A DNA stretch of 64,000 nt. Origin: DATFWC01 sp963777755. Lineage in GTDB: Bacteria > Pseudomonadota > Alphaproteobacteria > Rhizobiales > Xanthobacteraceae. A program made the position numbers and the translations under genes. The stretch is taken from contig CAVZSC010000030.1 in NCBI GenBank assembly GCA_963777755.1, positions 496,001-560,000 on the forward strand. The letters run 5' to 3'. The notes beneath the pieces are model-generated. The model ran no database searches. It saw only the letters and a program-made list of their open reading frames with translations, and was not told where the DNA came from. Positions 7,937 to 16,138 of the stretch are shown here, one piece after another (position 1 is the stretch's first letter; each line of letters opens with the position of its first letter).

Positions 7937-9589
7937 TCAGGCTTGGCGCAGAAGAAAGCGCTGGATCTTGCCGGTCTGGGTCTTGGGCAAGGCGTCGATG
8001 AATTCGATCTCGCGGGGATACTGATGCCGCCCCAGACTCGTCCTGACCTCACTCGCAATCTCGTCGGCAAGACGCGTCGAGCGCTCGGCTCCCGGCTTCA
8101 CCACGACGAAGGCCTTCACGATCTGGCCCCTCAGCGGATCCGGCCTGCCGACGACCGCGACTTCCACCACGGCGGGATGGCGCAGGATCGCGCTTTCGAT
8201 CTCGAACGGGCCGATGCGATAGCCCGCGCTCTTGATGACGTCGTCGGAACGTCCCTCGAACCAGAAGTAACCGTCCCGGTCGCGACGGGCGAGATCGCCG
8301 GTGCACGCCCAGCCGTTGCGCCGCAGGCCGGCGGTCGCCGCATCGTCGTTCCAATAGCGCAGCCAATAGCGGCTGTCGGCCTCGGCCTTCTGCGCGATCA
8401 GGCCGACCTCATCAGGCGGCAGCTCCCGGCCCTCCTCGTCGACGATCGCCATGACGCAGCCGGGCGCCGGCAGGCCCATGGAGCCTGCCTTCACCTCCAT
8501 CGCAATGCCGTTGTGGTTGCCGATCGGAAGGCCGAACTCGGTCGCGCCGTAGTGATCCATCGGCGTGACTTTCCAGGCGCGGCGAAAGAACTCCACCACC
8601 TCGCCGTTGAGCGGCTCACCGCAGCTCGAGATCGCGCGCACCGCGGAGCGCGCCGAGCCTGAGGCTGCCAGCTCGCTCGCCATCAGGCTGCGCAGCACCG
8701 TCGGCGTGGTCGCGAGATTGGTCACGGCATGCGCCTCGAGCACCGCGATCAAGACCTCGGGCCGCAGGCTCGCCTCCACCGAGACCACGGTCACGCCCGC
8801 GGCCAGCGCCGGCAGGTAGCAGCACAGCCCGTACCCCCAGCCGGGATCGCCGGTCGGCCAGAACACGTCGTCCGGCCGCAGGTCGAGGCCGTAGCGCACA
8901 TAAGGCCACACCGCTGCCAGCAGATTGGTGGCGACCGCGCAGCCTTTCGGCTGCCCGGTCGATCCGGACGTGTAGATGATGACGGCAGGCTCGTCGCGCC
9001 CGCACGGCACCGGTGCGAACGCCGCGCTTTCGCGCGCCAGCTCGGCGGCGAGGTCGTAGTCGCCCGGTGCCACGGGCGCGCCCGACCGCGCGAGGCAGAT
9101 GGTCGCAATCTCCATATCATCGGGCACAAGCGGGCGCTGCGTGTCGGTCGTGCACAGCACGCGCGCGCCGCTATGCTGGAGCCGGTAGCGCACGGCGTCG
9201 CGGCCGAAGCCGGTGAAGATCGGGACATGGATCGCGCCGGCTTTCAGGACGCCGAGCATGACCGAGAGCGTCTCCGGGACGCGCGGCATCAGCCCCGCCA
9301 CCCGGTCGCCCTTCCTGACCCCGATCCGGCCGAGCAGATTGGCAAAGCGCGCGCTCTGCTGCGACAATTCGCGGAAGCTCACGCGCCGTACTTCGCCGCT
9401 CTCGCCGATCCAGATCAGGGCGGTGCGGCCTCCGTCCGGTCCGTTCGCGTGCCGATCGACGATGGTCGCCGCAAGATTGACCGTCGTTCGCCCGGACCAT
9501 CCGAGCTCGTCCATCACATGGTTCCAGCGAAACGCTTCCAGCGCTTCGCGGTAGGTCGGCAGGTCGCCGCCCACCTCACGTCTCCCCAA
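7937..9589 (-). CDS. AMP-dependent acyl-CoA synthetase (acetyl/propionyl-CoA ligase-like)
   Basis: A 550-residue adenylate-forming ligase. It has the P-loop motif YTSGSTGQPKG near residue 210, the YGATE adenine motif near 350, the TGDLARRDRDGYFWFEGRSDDVIKSAGYRIGPFE hinge block near 445-480, and the C-terminal catalytic lysine in KTQTGKIQR. The sequence resembles medium-chain acyl-CoA or acetyl-CoA synthetases more than long-chain ones. Its start overlaps the end of the MaoC gene by 14 bases, which implies translational coupling. The pair suggests activation of an organic acid followed by enoyl-CoA hydration. Exact acyl specificity cannot be read from the sequence. Confidence 0.88.
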   Translation of the reverse strand: MGRREVGGDLPTYREALEAFRWNHVMDELGWSGRTTVNLAATIVDRHANGPDGGRTALIWIGESGEVRRVSFRELSQQSARFANLLGRIGVRKGDRVAGLMPRVPETLSVMLGVLKAGAIHVPIFTGFGRDAVRYRLQHSGARVLCTTDTQRPLVPDDMEIATICLARSGAPVAPGDYDLAAELARESAAFAPVPCGRDEPAVIIYTSGSTGQPKGCAVATNLLAAVWPYVRYGLDLRPDDVFWPTGDPGWGYGLCCYLPALAAGVTVVSVEASLRPEVLIAVLEAHAVTNLATTPTVLRSLMASELAASGSARSAVRAISSCGEPLNGEVVEFFRRAWKVTPMDHYGATEFGLPIGNHNGIAMEVKAGSMGLPAPGCVMAIVDEEGRELPPDEVGLIAQKAEADSRYWLRYWNDDAATAGLRRNGWACTGDLARRDRDGYFWFEGRSDDVIKSAGYRIGPFEIESAILRHPAVVEVAVVGRPDPLRGQIVKAFVVVKPGAERSTRLADEIASEVRTSLGRHQYPREIEFIDALPKTQTGKIQRFLLRQA

Positions 9590-10094
9590 CCGACGGCGTC
9601 GAACGGCCGGCGATCAGGTAGATGTGATGGCCGTCGAGCAGCGGCTGCTCCGCGTCGTCGAGAAGCTGCACGGAGAACCGGACGATCGCGGCCGCCTTGC
9701 GTGGCTTCATGTCGACCGCCGCGACCGTGAAGCGAGCGCGCACGCGATCGCCGACGAAGGCGGGCCGGAGAAACCTGGCGTCCTGGGCGACGAAAGCGAT
9801 CATCGAGGCCTCCAGCCGCCGCGACATCGCGGTCGCGCCGAGCGCGGTCAGCGCCATCAGGAGGAGCCCATGGGCGACCGGGCGCTGGAAGCGGGTCCCC
9901 GCCGCATAGCCGGCATCGTAATGGAGCGGATGCGCGTCGCCGGTGAGCCCGGCAAATCCGGTGAAATGCTGCAGCGACAGCACCACCGGCTCGCCGCGGA
10001 ATTGCAGTCCTGGCACCAGATCCTCGGCATAGAGCTGCGCTTCGTCGGTGATGGTCGCATCCTCCCTAAGGCGCGTGGCGCACCGCACCGGCAT
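9576..10094 (-). CDS. MaoC-like dehydratase
   Basis: A hot-dog-fold protein of about 172 residues with the hydratase 2 pattern: FTGFAGLTGDAHPLHYDAGYA carries the Asp/His catalytic pair, followed by RFQRPVAHGLLLMAL. It probably hydrates or dehydrates an acyl-CoA made by the ligase whose gene overlaps its 3' end. The start is uncertain. No ATG follows the upstream gene's stop (10066) in frame, so the nearest candidates are ATG 10094 or GTG 10088, both overlapping the regulator gene by more than 20 bases. A strong GGGAGG at about 10062 precedes an out-of-frame ATG, so a small start error or unusual initiation is possible. Confidence 0.8.
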   Translation of the reverse strand: MPVRCATRLREDATITDEAQLYAEDLVPGLQFRGEPVVLSLQHFTGFAGLTGDAHPLHYDAGYAAGTRFQRPVAHGLLLMALTALGATAMSRRLEASMIAFVAQDARFLRPAFVGDRVRARFTVAAVDMKPRKAAAIVRFSVQLLDDAEQPLLDGHHIYLIAGRSTPSVGET

Positions 10095-10947
10095 CCGAAA
10101 CATCATAGCCGCCGAGCTCGCCGGCGCGCGCCACGAAGGCATCGGTGCGCAGGAAGCCGAGGAACGCCTGCAACGAGGGCCGGAAATAGTCGCGCTGGCG
10201 CATCGCGACGTCGAACCGCTCCCACACGATCGGCACGAAATCGACGCCGGCCGCATTGGCGGCCGAGCGCGTCGCGATGCCGCAATCGGCGCGCCCGGCC
10301 CGGATCGCCTGCGCAATGTCGGAGCCGGTCGGGCACGGCGGCGCGATCACCGCAAGCCCGTCATAGGAGAGTCTGGCGCGATGCATGAGCGAGAGCAGCA
10401 GCAGTTGCGCACCGGCCCCTTGCGGGCGCACCGCCAAGCGGGCGCGCCGTCGCACGACGTCGGCGATTGTCGCGATGGCGAGCGGATTGCCCGGCGCCAC
10501 GAGGAAACCCTGCTCGCGCCGCGCGAAGGCGATCAGCACCGCGTCGTGAAAGCCGCCGCGCTTCCTCAGCGCATCGACGTTGGTGTCGCCTTCGTCCGCC
10601 AGCGAATGCAGGTGAATGGCGGTGGCGACGATCCCGCCCTGCTCGAACCGCGCGAGCCCGGCCTCGCTGCCCTCCGGCAAGGTGGCCAGACCCGAGGCGC
10701 TCTCGCGCAAGGCCCATTCGAGCAGCGGGTCATGGCTGCCGCCGACGATCGGCATCGGATCGGGGACTTTCATCCCTTTCGGCCGCGACAGGCTCTGGAG
10801 CAGCCATTGATCGAGATCGGCCTGGGGGAAGAGCCATTTGCCGGTCACCTTGGTGCACGGGATCGCGCCTTCGGCGACCAGCTCGTAGATCTTGCGCTCC
10901 TTGAGCCGGAGATATTCGGCGGCTTCGGTGGTGGTGAGGAGGCGCAT
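10066..10947 (-). CDS. HTH regulator with periplasmic-binding-like domain
   Basis: A 293-residue regulator. Residues 1-50 form an excisionase/MerR-type winged helix (TTTEAAEYLRLKERKIYELVAEGAIPCTKVTGKWLF). Residues about 65-290 form a PBP-like effector domain of the type found fused to such DNA-binding domains in ModE-like, YvgK-like regulators (LPEGSEAGLARFEQGGIVATAIHLH, then RPQGAGAQLLL, and GRADCGIATRSAA). It is the first gene of the minus-strand operon with MaoC, acyl-CoA ligase and RidA, and probably controls that operon in response to a small anionic ligand. No operator is obvious upstream. Confidence 0.8.
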   Translation of the reverse strand: MRLLTTTEAAEYLRLKERKIYELVAEGAIPCTKVTGKWLFPQADLDQWLLQSLSRPKGMKVPDPMPIVGGSHDPLLEWALRESASGLATLPEGSEAGLARFEQGGIVATAIHLHSLADEGDTNVDALRKRGGFHDAVLIAFARREQGFLVAPGNPLAIATIADVVRRRARLAVRPQGAGAQLLLLSLMHRARLSYDGLAVIAPPCPTGSDIAQAIRAGRADCGIATRSAANAAGVDFVPIVWERFDVAMRQRDYFRPSLQAFLGFLRTDAFVARAGELGGYDVSDAGAVRHAP

Positions 10948-11047
10948 TGGCGGTGCGATTGCGGGATTACGCGTCGTTTAGGAGGATCGAATAGCAAGCA
11001 ACCGGGTGCAAGGGGCTTGTCGGGCGCGGCTGCGCCGCGCGGACGCC

Positions 11048-11075
11048 TCGACAGATCGGACCATCTCGGGATAAT
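11048..11075 (+). promoter_or_regulatory. Putative sigma-70 promoter upstream of Bug gene
   Basis: TCGACA (11048-11053) and GATAAT (11070-11075) with a 16-base spacer. Flanking bases (GCCTCGACAG and GGATAATGC) are shared with the element at 2543-2571. It lies about 80 bases upstream of the Bug start codon at 11154. Confidence 0.45.
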
Positions 11076-11153
11076 GCGGGTCGGCGACGAACAAACCCTG
11101 GTCCACGGGCCGAAATGCGCGCGATGCGCCGGCTCAAGCGAGGAAACGCCACC

Positions 11154-12164
11154 ATGCCTCCTGATCTCCTGCTGCGCCTTCGATGCAGCCGTCGCGACTT
11201 CATCGGCGCCGCCGGCACGCTTGCCGCGCTGGGCGGCGCCGGAACTTTTCCCGCGCAGGCGCAAGCCGCCTATCCCAACAAGCCGATCCGCTTGCTGTGC
11301 GGGTTTGCAGCAGGCGGCCCGACCGACATCATTGCCCGCGTCGTCGGGCAGAAGCTCGGGGAGATCCTCGGCCAGCAGGTCTATGTCGAGAACCGCGCCG
11401 GCGCGTCCGGCAATCTTGCAACCGAGGCCGCGGCACGCGCCGAGCCCGACGGCTACACGATCATGCTGACCCCGCTCAGCAGCGCGGTGAACGAGAGCCT
11501 ATTCAAGACCCTCAAGGTCAAGTTCGACGACGATTTGGCTGCGGTCGGGCTGCTCGCCCAAACTGGGCTCGTGCTGCTCGTGCATCCCTCGCTCGAGATC
11601 AAGAGCGTCGGCGATCTCGTCGCGATGGCGAAGGCGAAGCCGGGCGACGTGCTCTATGCGAGCGCCGGGAAGGGGACGGCGACGCATCTCGCGGCCGAAC
11701 TGTTCAACGCCACCGCCAACATCAAGACGACCCCGGTGCACTACAAGGGCGGCGGCGAGACCCTCAAGGACCTGTTGTCCGGCCAGGTGAAGGTGATGTT
11801 CTCGACCATTCCGCCGGTGGTCAGCTTCGTCAAGGACGGGAGGCTGCGCGGCATCGCCACCACCGGGCCGAAGCGCGACAACGCGCTGCCGGAGCTTCCC
11901 ACCATCGCCGAGTCGGGGCTTCCCGGCTACGATGTGCGGCTGTGGTTCGGCGTCACCGCTCCCAAGGCCACACCGCGTTCAATCATCGATCGGCTGTCCA
12001 CCGCAATCAACCAGGCGCTCGACTCGGCCGACGTGAAGAAGTCGTTCGCCGCGCAGGGCTACGATGCCCTGCCGGGGACGCCGGACGAGTTCGCGAAATT
12101 CTATCGCAGCGAAGCCACAAAGTGGGCAAAGGTGATCGAGACGGTGGGCTCGATCGGGGATTAG
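11154..12164 (+). CDS. Tripartite tricarboxylate transporter receptor (Bug/TctC)
   Basis: A 336-residue Bug receptor, closely paralogous to the product at 2750-3769. It has a signal with CSRRDFIGAAGTLAALGG, the mature start YPNKPIRLLCGFAAGGPTD, then QQVYVENRAGASGN, VHYKGGGETLKDL and the C-terminus VGSIGD. ATG 11154 matches the paralogue and has agcgagga upstream. Unlike the earlier copy it is not followed by a hydrolase gene: an intergenic palindromic repeat carrying an IS5-type element lies downstream. Similar ligands for the two copies are likely, with divergence mostly in the signal region. Confidence 0.88.
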   Translation: MPPDLLLRLRCSRRDFIGAAGTLAALGGAGTFPAQAQAAYPNKPIRLLCGFAAGGPTDIIARVVGQKLGEILGQQVYVENRAGASGNLATEAAARAEPDGYTIMLTPLSSAVNESLFKTLKVKFDDDLAAVGLLAQTGLVLLVHPSLEIKSVGDLVAMAKAKPGDVLYASAGKGTATHLAAELFNATANIKTTPVHYKGGGETLKDLLSGQVKVMFSTIPPVVSFVKDGRLRGIATTGPKRDNALPELPTIAESGLPGYDVRLWFGVTAPKATPRSIIDRLSTAINQALDSADVKKSFAAQGYDALPGTPDEFAKFYRSEATKWAKVIETVGSIGD

Positions 12165-12212
12165 CTAGATTAAGTTCCCCGCAATCCTGACTGAGGCGCT
12201 GGATATATTCGG

Positions 12213-12334
12213 CCTCATCCTGAGGAGCGCGTACGCCCCTTCGGCGTGCGCGCGTCTCGAAGGAGGAGGCCGCCGCCGAGTCGCAGAGGCCGCCCTCGTC
12301 CTTCGAGACGCGTCGCAAGGGCGACGCTCCTGAG
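12213..12334. repeat. Palindromic intergenic repeat, left part (split by IS)
   Basis: Begins CCTCATCCTGAGGAGC at 12213-12228 and has an internal pair of inverted blocks (GTCTCGAAGGAGGAGG and CCTCGTCCTTCGAGACGC). Its matching end GCTCCTG (12326-12332) continues after the insertion element as AGGATGAGG (13272-13280). Joining the two restores an exact 16-base inverted end, so the repeat existed before the element inserted. Related repeats occur at 31070-31254 and 41295-41336. Confidence 0.8.
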
Positions 12335-12363
12335 AGTTTGACTCAATATTAGTATCGATGTTT

Positions 12364-12939
12364 TCAGGCTCTAGCGAGACGTCGCACGAGGAGGCGAACG
12401 CTTGCGATCATGACCCAGGCTTCCGCGCTTTCGATGGTGGCCTCGAAGTCTTTGGCAAGGCGGCGGTTGCGGCCGAACCAGGCGAAGGTGCGCTCGATCA
12501 CCCACCGTTTGGGCTCCGCCTTGAATGTGGCGACGCTCTGCGAGCGGTTGATGATCTCGATCGTCCACTTGCCCGAACCGGCGAGCGCATTGATGAGCTT
12601 TGGACCACGGTACACCCGGTCAGCGAAGATGTGTCGCAGCTTGGCAAACTTCTCGCCCAACGCCGTGAGCAGTGGCACGGCACCGTGATTGTCCTGGATG
12701 TTGGCCGGGTGCACCAGCAAGGCAAGCAGCAAGCCCATCGTATCGGTGATCAGGTGCCGTTTGCGGCCCTTCACTCTCTTGGCCGGGTCAAACCCGCATG
12801 GACCGCCACTTTCCGTGGTCTTGGCACTCTGACTGTCGATCACACCTGCAGATGGTATGGCTTGGCGTCCGGCCGCCAGGCGCGCGCGTCTGACGAACAG
12901 AGTTGATCCGCTGCCAGATGCGTCCGTTACGCCAGCCAT
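12364..12939 (-). CDS. IS5-type transposase, C-terminal part (OrfB)
   Basis: Encodes the DDE catalytic core. Asp is in AGVIDSQSAKTTESGG, a second Asp in IFADRVYRGPKL, and Glu in VIERTFAWFGRNRRLAKDFE. The frame is +1 (or -2) relative to OrfA, and the two products join naturally around position 12885-12900 (OrfA ...WQRINS, OrfB ...AGRQAIPSAGVIDSQ). In this IS group a single transposase is made by programmed frameshifting, so the element may be active. The first 20 or so codons of the open frame are probably not translated independently. Confidence 0.8.
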   Translation of the reverse strand: MAGVTDASGSGSTLFVRRARLAAGRQAIPSAGVIDSQSAKTTESGGPCGFDPAKRVKGRKRHLITDTMGLLLALLVHPANIQDNHGAVPLLTALGEKFAKLRHIFADRVYRGPKLINALAGSGKWTIEIINRSQSVATFKAEPKRWVIERTFAWFGRNRRLAKDFEATIESAEAWVMIASVRLLVRRLARA

Positions 12940-13186
12940 AGAAATAGTACTGAACGGTCGAGCGTGGTGGGCAATCCTTCGGCAAGGCCCGCCATTGGCA
13001 ACCGGTCGCTGCGATATACAAGATCGCGTTCACCACCGCGCGCAGATCAACCTCGCGCGGGCGCCCAACCCGAGACGGCGGCGGCATCAACGGAGCAAGC
13101 AAGCGCCATTCAGAGTCCCTCATGTCGCTTGCGTAGCGAAGGTCATCACGCCGATACTGTTGCTGGGTGATTTTGGTCCACACCAT
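12788..13186 (-). CDS. IS5-type transposase, N-terminal part (OrfA)
   Basis: Carries the DUF4096-type N-terminal domain of IS5 transposases (SDMRDSEWRLLAPLMPPPSRVGRPREVDLRAVVNAILYIAATGCQWRALPKD split over residues 20-75) and the conserved YYFYGWRN segment. ATG 13186 has a strong GAGGAGG Shine-Dalgarno. After about residue 100 the frame leaves transposase similarity (RAPGGRTPSHTICR), which marks the shift point into OrfB. Confidence 0.8.
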   Translation of the reverse strand: MVWTKITQQQYRRDDLRYASDMRDSEWRLLAPLMPPPSRVGRPREVDLRAVVNAILYIAATGCQWRALPKDCPPRSTVQYYFYGWRNGRIWQRINSVRQTRAPGGRTPSHTICRCDRQSECQDHGKWRSMRV

Positions 13187-13271
13187 GTTGTGCCTCCTCG
13201 TAGCTTCGCAACCACGAGAGAGAATCACAACGGGCTGAAATCACTCAACTTTCTTTTTCGGCCAAACTCTC

Positions 13272-13280
13272 AGGATGAGG
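13272..13280. repeat. Right end of the split palindromic repeat
   Basis: AGGATGAGG directly after the IS right end. Together with GCTCCTG before the left end it is the exact complement of the repeat's opening CCTCATCCTGAGGAGC at 12213. Confidence 0.75.
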
Positions 13281-13304
13281 GCGGAGTGGCGGCGCCGTCG
13301 GGGG

Positions 13305-15098
13305 TCACGTCTCCTGCATGATCTTCGGCAGCCACACGGCGATCACGGCCGGCGTGCCGCGGCGGATCTGCTCGAGCCCGCGGCGCAGCGCCGGGCCGAC
13401 CTCGGCCGGATCCCTGACGTTCTCGCCGTAGGCACCGGCCGCTTCCGCCTCCTTGGCGAAATCGATCGGCGGGTCGAAATAGCCGGCCTCAAGGCCGCCC
13501 TTCACCGCATAGCCGTCGGGATAGAAATGCGCGGTGGCGCTGGTGCCGGTGCTGTAGCTGCGATTCTGGTAGATGACCGACATGAACGGCGCCTTGTAGC
13601 GCACCGCCGACGCGATCGCCGCATTGGCGACCGAGTACATGTAGAAGCCGTCGCCGGTGACGGTGACCACGTCCTTGTCGGGACGGCCGAGCTTGGCGCC
13701 GAGCGCCGCGCCCGCACACCAGCCGCCGGCGCTGCCCGGATTGCGGAAATAGGTCCCGGGCTCGGAGAATTTCAGATAGGGCGGCAGCGGACTGAGCATC
13801 AGCGTCTCGTCCAGCATCAGGCAGTTCGCGTCCATCGCCTGGCCGATCTGATAGGAGAGCCAGCGCGGCGAGATCGGCGTCTTGCCCGCCTCGGCCTCGG
13901 CAAGCTCGCGGTCCTTGATCGCGCGCGCGTGCGAGATGTCGGACCAGCGCGCCGACCGCTCGGCAAAGCGCGCGCGGTCATCGGAGCCGGCCAGCGCCTC
14001 GACCGACTGCTGCAGGACGCCGAGCGCAATCTCGGTGTCGGCGATCATCCGCTGGTTTGCGGTGAACTCGTAGGTGCCGATGTGCGCCTTGATCGGATCG
14101 ATGTCGATGACCGCCACGTAGGCATCGCGCGGCGGCGAGCGGCGGCCGGGGATCCACGGCACGTCGGCTTCGATGACCACCACCACGTCGGCCTGGGACA
14201 GGTCGAGCGTGATGCTCTGATAGAGCGGATGAGCAAACGGAAAGCACTGGTAGGTGCGTGCCGCCGCCTCGGCGACCGGCACGCCGAGGAATTCGGCGAG
14301 CCGCACCAGCGCTGGCACGGTCGCGGGGTTGCGGCCGGAGCGCTGCACCACGATCGCCGGGTTGCGCGCCTTGACGAGGCGCGCGGCGAGCTCGCGCAGC
14401 GCGTCCGGGTCGGGCGCCGGCGCCCGTGCGATGCCGAGCTGCTGCGCCGTCGGGAAGCGGGCGCCGTCCGCCGGCAGGAAGGCGATCTCGCGCGGCAGGC
14501 TCAGATACACCGGGCCGCGCGGCTCGGACCGGGCGATCTGCACCGCCCGGCTGACGATCAGGCCGGGATTGTCCTGGTACTCGAGCCGGTGGTCCCACTT
14601 CATATATTGGCGCACGATGCCGGCCTGGTCGGCGGTCTGCTGCACCCAGAAATGGCTGCCGTCGCGGGCGCCGCGCATCGAGCCCGGATAGGCGACTGGC
14701 GGCGCGCCGGCGGTGATCAGCACCGGCAGTCCGGAATGGCGCGCCGTGTGGATCGCGGCGCCGTAATGCTGCGTGCCGACGTCGACATGCACCGCGGTCG
14801 CCGCCATGCGCCCGCTCGCCGCCGCGTAGCCGAGCGCCGCGTTGAGCGTCGGATACTCGTGCGTCATCATGACGAGCTTGGGCGCCGGCCGGCCGAGCGC
14901 GTTCGCCTTGGCGATCGCCTCCTGCATGAACATGATTTCCGAGCCGGAGTTGAAGAACATGTAGTCGACGCCGCCGAGCCCCATGGCGGCGACGATGGCG
15001 TCGCCCCGTTCATCGGCCGGTACCTGGGCCCAGCCATCGGGATCAATGGACGCGGCGTCGTGTGCGGGAGCCGGCGTGGCCGAGACCTGGATGTTCAT
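13305..15098 (-). CDS. ThDP-dependent enzyme (acetolactate synthase/benzoylformate decarboxylase-like)
   Basis: A 597-residue three-domain ThDP enzyme. The N-terminal pyrimidine-binding domain has the catalytic glutamate in THEYPTLNAALGYAAASG (about residue 80). The central domain is around 215-340. The C-terminal pyrophosphate-binding domain has the GDGFYMYSVANAA...YQN metal motif at about 480-515. ATG 15098 was chosen by fit to the family and the GAGGA upstream. It is the last gene of a four-gene minus-strand operon (GlcG-like, CocE, Bug, this gene). The family covers 2-oxoacid decarboxylases and carboligases; the substrate is unknown. The IS5-type insertion lies just beyond its 3' end. Confidence 0.85.
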   Translation of the reverse strand: MNIQVSATPAPAHDAASIDPDGWAQVPADERGDAIVAAMGLGGVDYMFFNSGSEIMFMQEAIAKANALGRPAPKLVMMTHEYPTLNAALGYAAASGRMAATAVHVDVGTQHYGAAIHTARHSGLPVLITAGAPPVAYPGSMRGARDGSHFWVQQTADQAGIVRQYMKWDHRLEYQDNPGLIVSRAVQIARSEPRGPVYLSLPREIAFLPADGARFPTAQQLGIARAPAPDPDALRELAARLVKARNPAIVVQRSGRNPATVPALVRLAEFLGVPVAEAAARTYQCFPFAHPLYQSITLDLSQADVVVVIEADVPWIPGRRSPPRDAYVAVIDIDPIKAHIGTYEFTANQRMIADTEIALGVLQQSVEALAGSDDRARFAERSARWSDISHARAIKDRELAEAEAGKTPISPRWLSYQIGQAMDANCLMLDETLMLSPLPPYLKFSEPGTYFRNPGSAGGWCAGAALGAKLGRPDKDVVTVTGDGFYMYSVANAAIASAVRYKAPFMSVIYQNRSYSTGTSATAHFYPDGYAVKGGLEAGYFDPPIDFAKEAEAAGAYGENVRDPAEVGPALRRGLEQIRRGTPAVIAVWLPKIMQET

Positions 15099-15112
15099 GA
15101 CCGAATCCTCGT

Positions 15113-16084
15113 TCAATCGAGCTTGGTGCCGGAGAACGCGATCACCTTGGCCCATTTGCTAACTTCTTCTCTGACATAAGCACCGAACTCCTCGGGCGAA
15201 GCAACCATCGGATCGGCGCCGTTGACGCCGAGCTGGCGCTTGACGTCGTCCTGTCCCGCCGCCTGTACCACCGCCGCGTTGAGCGCCTTGACGATCTCCG
15301 GAGCCGTGCCTTTCGGCGCCCACAGCGCATACCAGATCGAGTTGTCGAACCCCGGAAGGCCGGACTCGGCGAGCGGTGGCAGATCAGGTATGAGATTCGA
15401 ACGGCGCGCCGCGGTGGTCGCCAGGACCTTGAGCTTGGCCTCCTTCAGGTGCGGTACGATGGTCGGCGCCGGCGAGAACATCAGCGACAGACGGCCGCCG
15501 ATCAGGTCGATGATCGCCTGGTTGGTTCCCCGATACGGTACATGGGTGAGCTTGGCGCCGGTCATGAGATTGAACAGCTCGCCCGCCATGTGCGGCGCCG
15601 TGCCGACGCCGGCAGTGCCGTAGGTCAAGTCGCCGGGACGCGACTTGGCGAGCGCGATCAGCTCAGCCACCGAATTGACTCCGAGGCTCGCATTCACCAC
15701 CAGGATGTTCGGCGCATTGCCGAGGAAGCCGATCGGCTCGAAGTCCTTGACGATGTCGAAATTGATAGTGCGGAACAGGCTCATGCTGATCGCCTGAGTG
15801 ATCCCATCGCTCAACAGCGTGTAGCCGTCGGGCGTCGAGCGCGAGGCCGCCTCGGCCGCGATATTGCCCGACGCGCCGGCGCGGTTCTCCACCACGAAGG
15901 GCTGGCCGAGGCGCTCCTCCAGCTTCTGGGCGTAGATGCGGGTGACGATGTCGAGCGAGGTGCCGGCCGGGAAACCGCAGATGATCTTGACCGGCCGCGT
16001 CGGATAGGCGCCCTGCGCGTGCGCGCCGTTCGGGACCGCAAAGGCGAGCGCGCTCAGCAGGAGCAGTGCAAGACATCGTCGCAT
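15113..16084 (-). CDS. Tripartite tricarboxylate transporter receptor (Bug/TctC)
   Basis: A 323-residue Bug receptor with an N-terminal signal (LALLLLSALAFAVPNGAHAQ) and the mature opening YPTRPVKIICGFPAGTSLDI. Other family blocks are QPFVVENRAGASGNIAAEAA, PGDLTYGTAGVGTAPHMAGELF and THVPYRGTNQAIIDLIGG. It sits 14 bases before the ThDP enzyme and 54 bases after the CocE-type gene, so it is probably the uptake receptor for the same operon's substrate. No TctA/TctB is nearby. Confidence 0.9.
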   Translation of the reverse strand: MRRCLALLLLSALAFAVPNGAHAQGAYPTRPVKIICGFPAGTSLDIVTRIYAQKLEERLGQPFVVENRAGASGNIAAEAASRSTPDGYTLLSDGITQAISMSLFRTINFDIVKDFEPIGFLGNAPNILVVNASLGVNSVAELIALAKSRPGDLTYGTAGVGTAPHMAGELFNLMTGAKLTHVPYRGTNQAIIDLIGGRLSLMFSPAPTIVPHLKEAKLKVLATTAARRSNLIPDLPPLAESGLPGFDNSIWYALWAPKGTAPEIVKALNAAVVQAAGQDDVKRQLGVNGADPMVASPEEFGAYVREEVSKWAKVIAFSGTKLD

Positions 16085-16138
16085 GGCCGTCTCCTCGAGC
16101 TTCTTCCCAGGCGTGAGCCTCGCGTTCGCGCGCGCGGC

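Larger units (their letters stand above)
12332..13271. mobile_element. IS5-family (IS427-like) insertion sequence
   Basis: An element of about 940 bases. The ends are inverted: GAGAGTTTGAC at 12332-12342 and its complement GGCCAAACTCTC at 13260-13271. It contains two overlapping transposase frames on the minus strand, the usual arrangement of the IS427 group. The interrupted palindromic repeat is restored if a 2-base AG target duplication is assumed, so the exact borders are uncertain by two or three bases. Confidence 0.85.
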
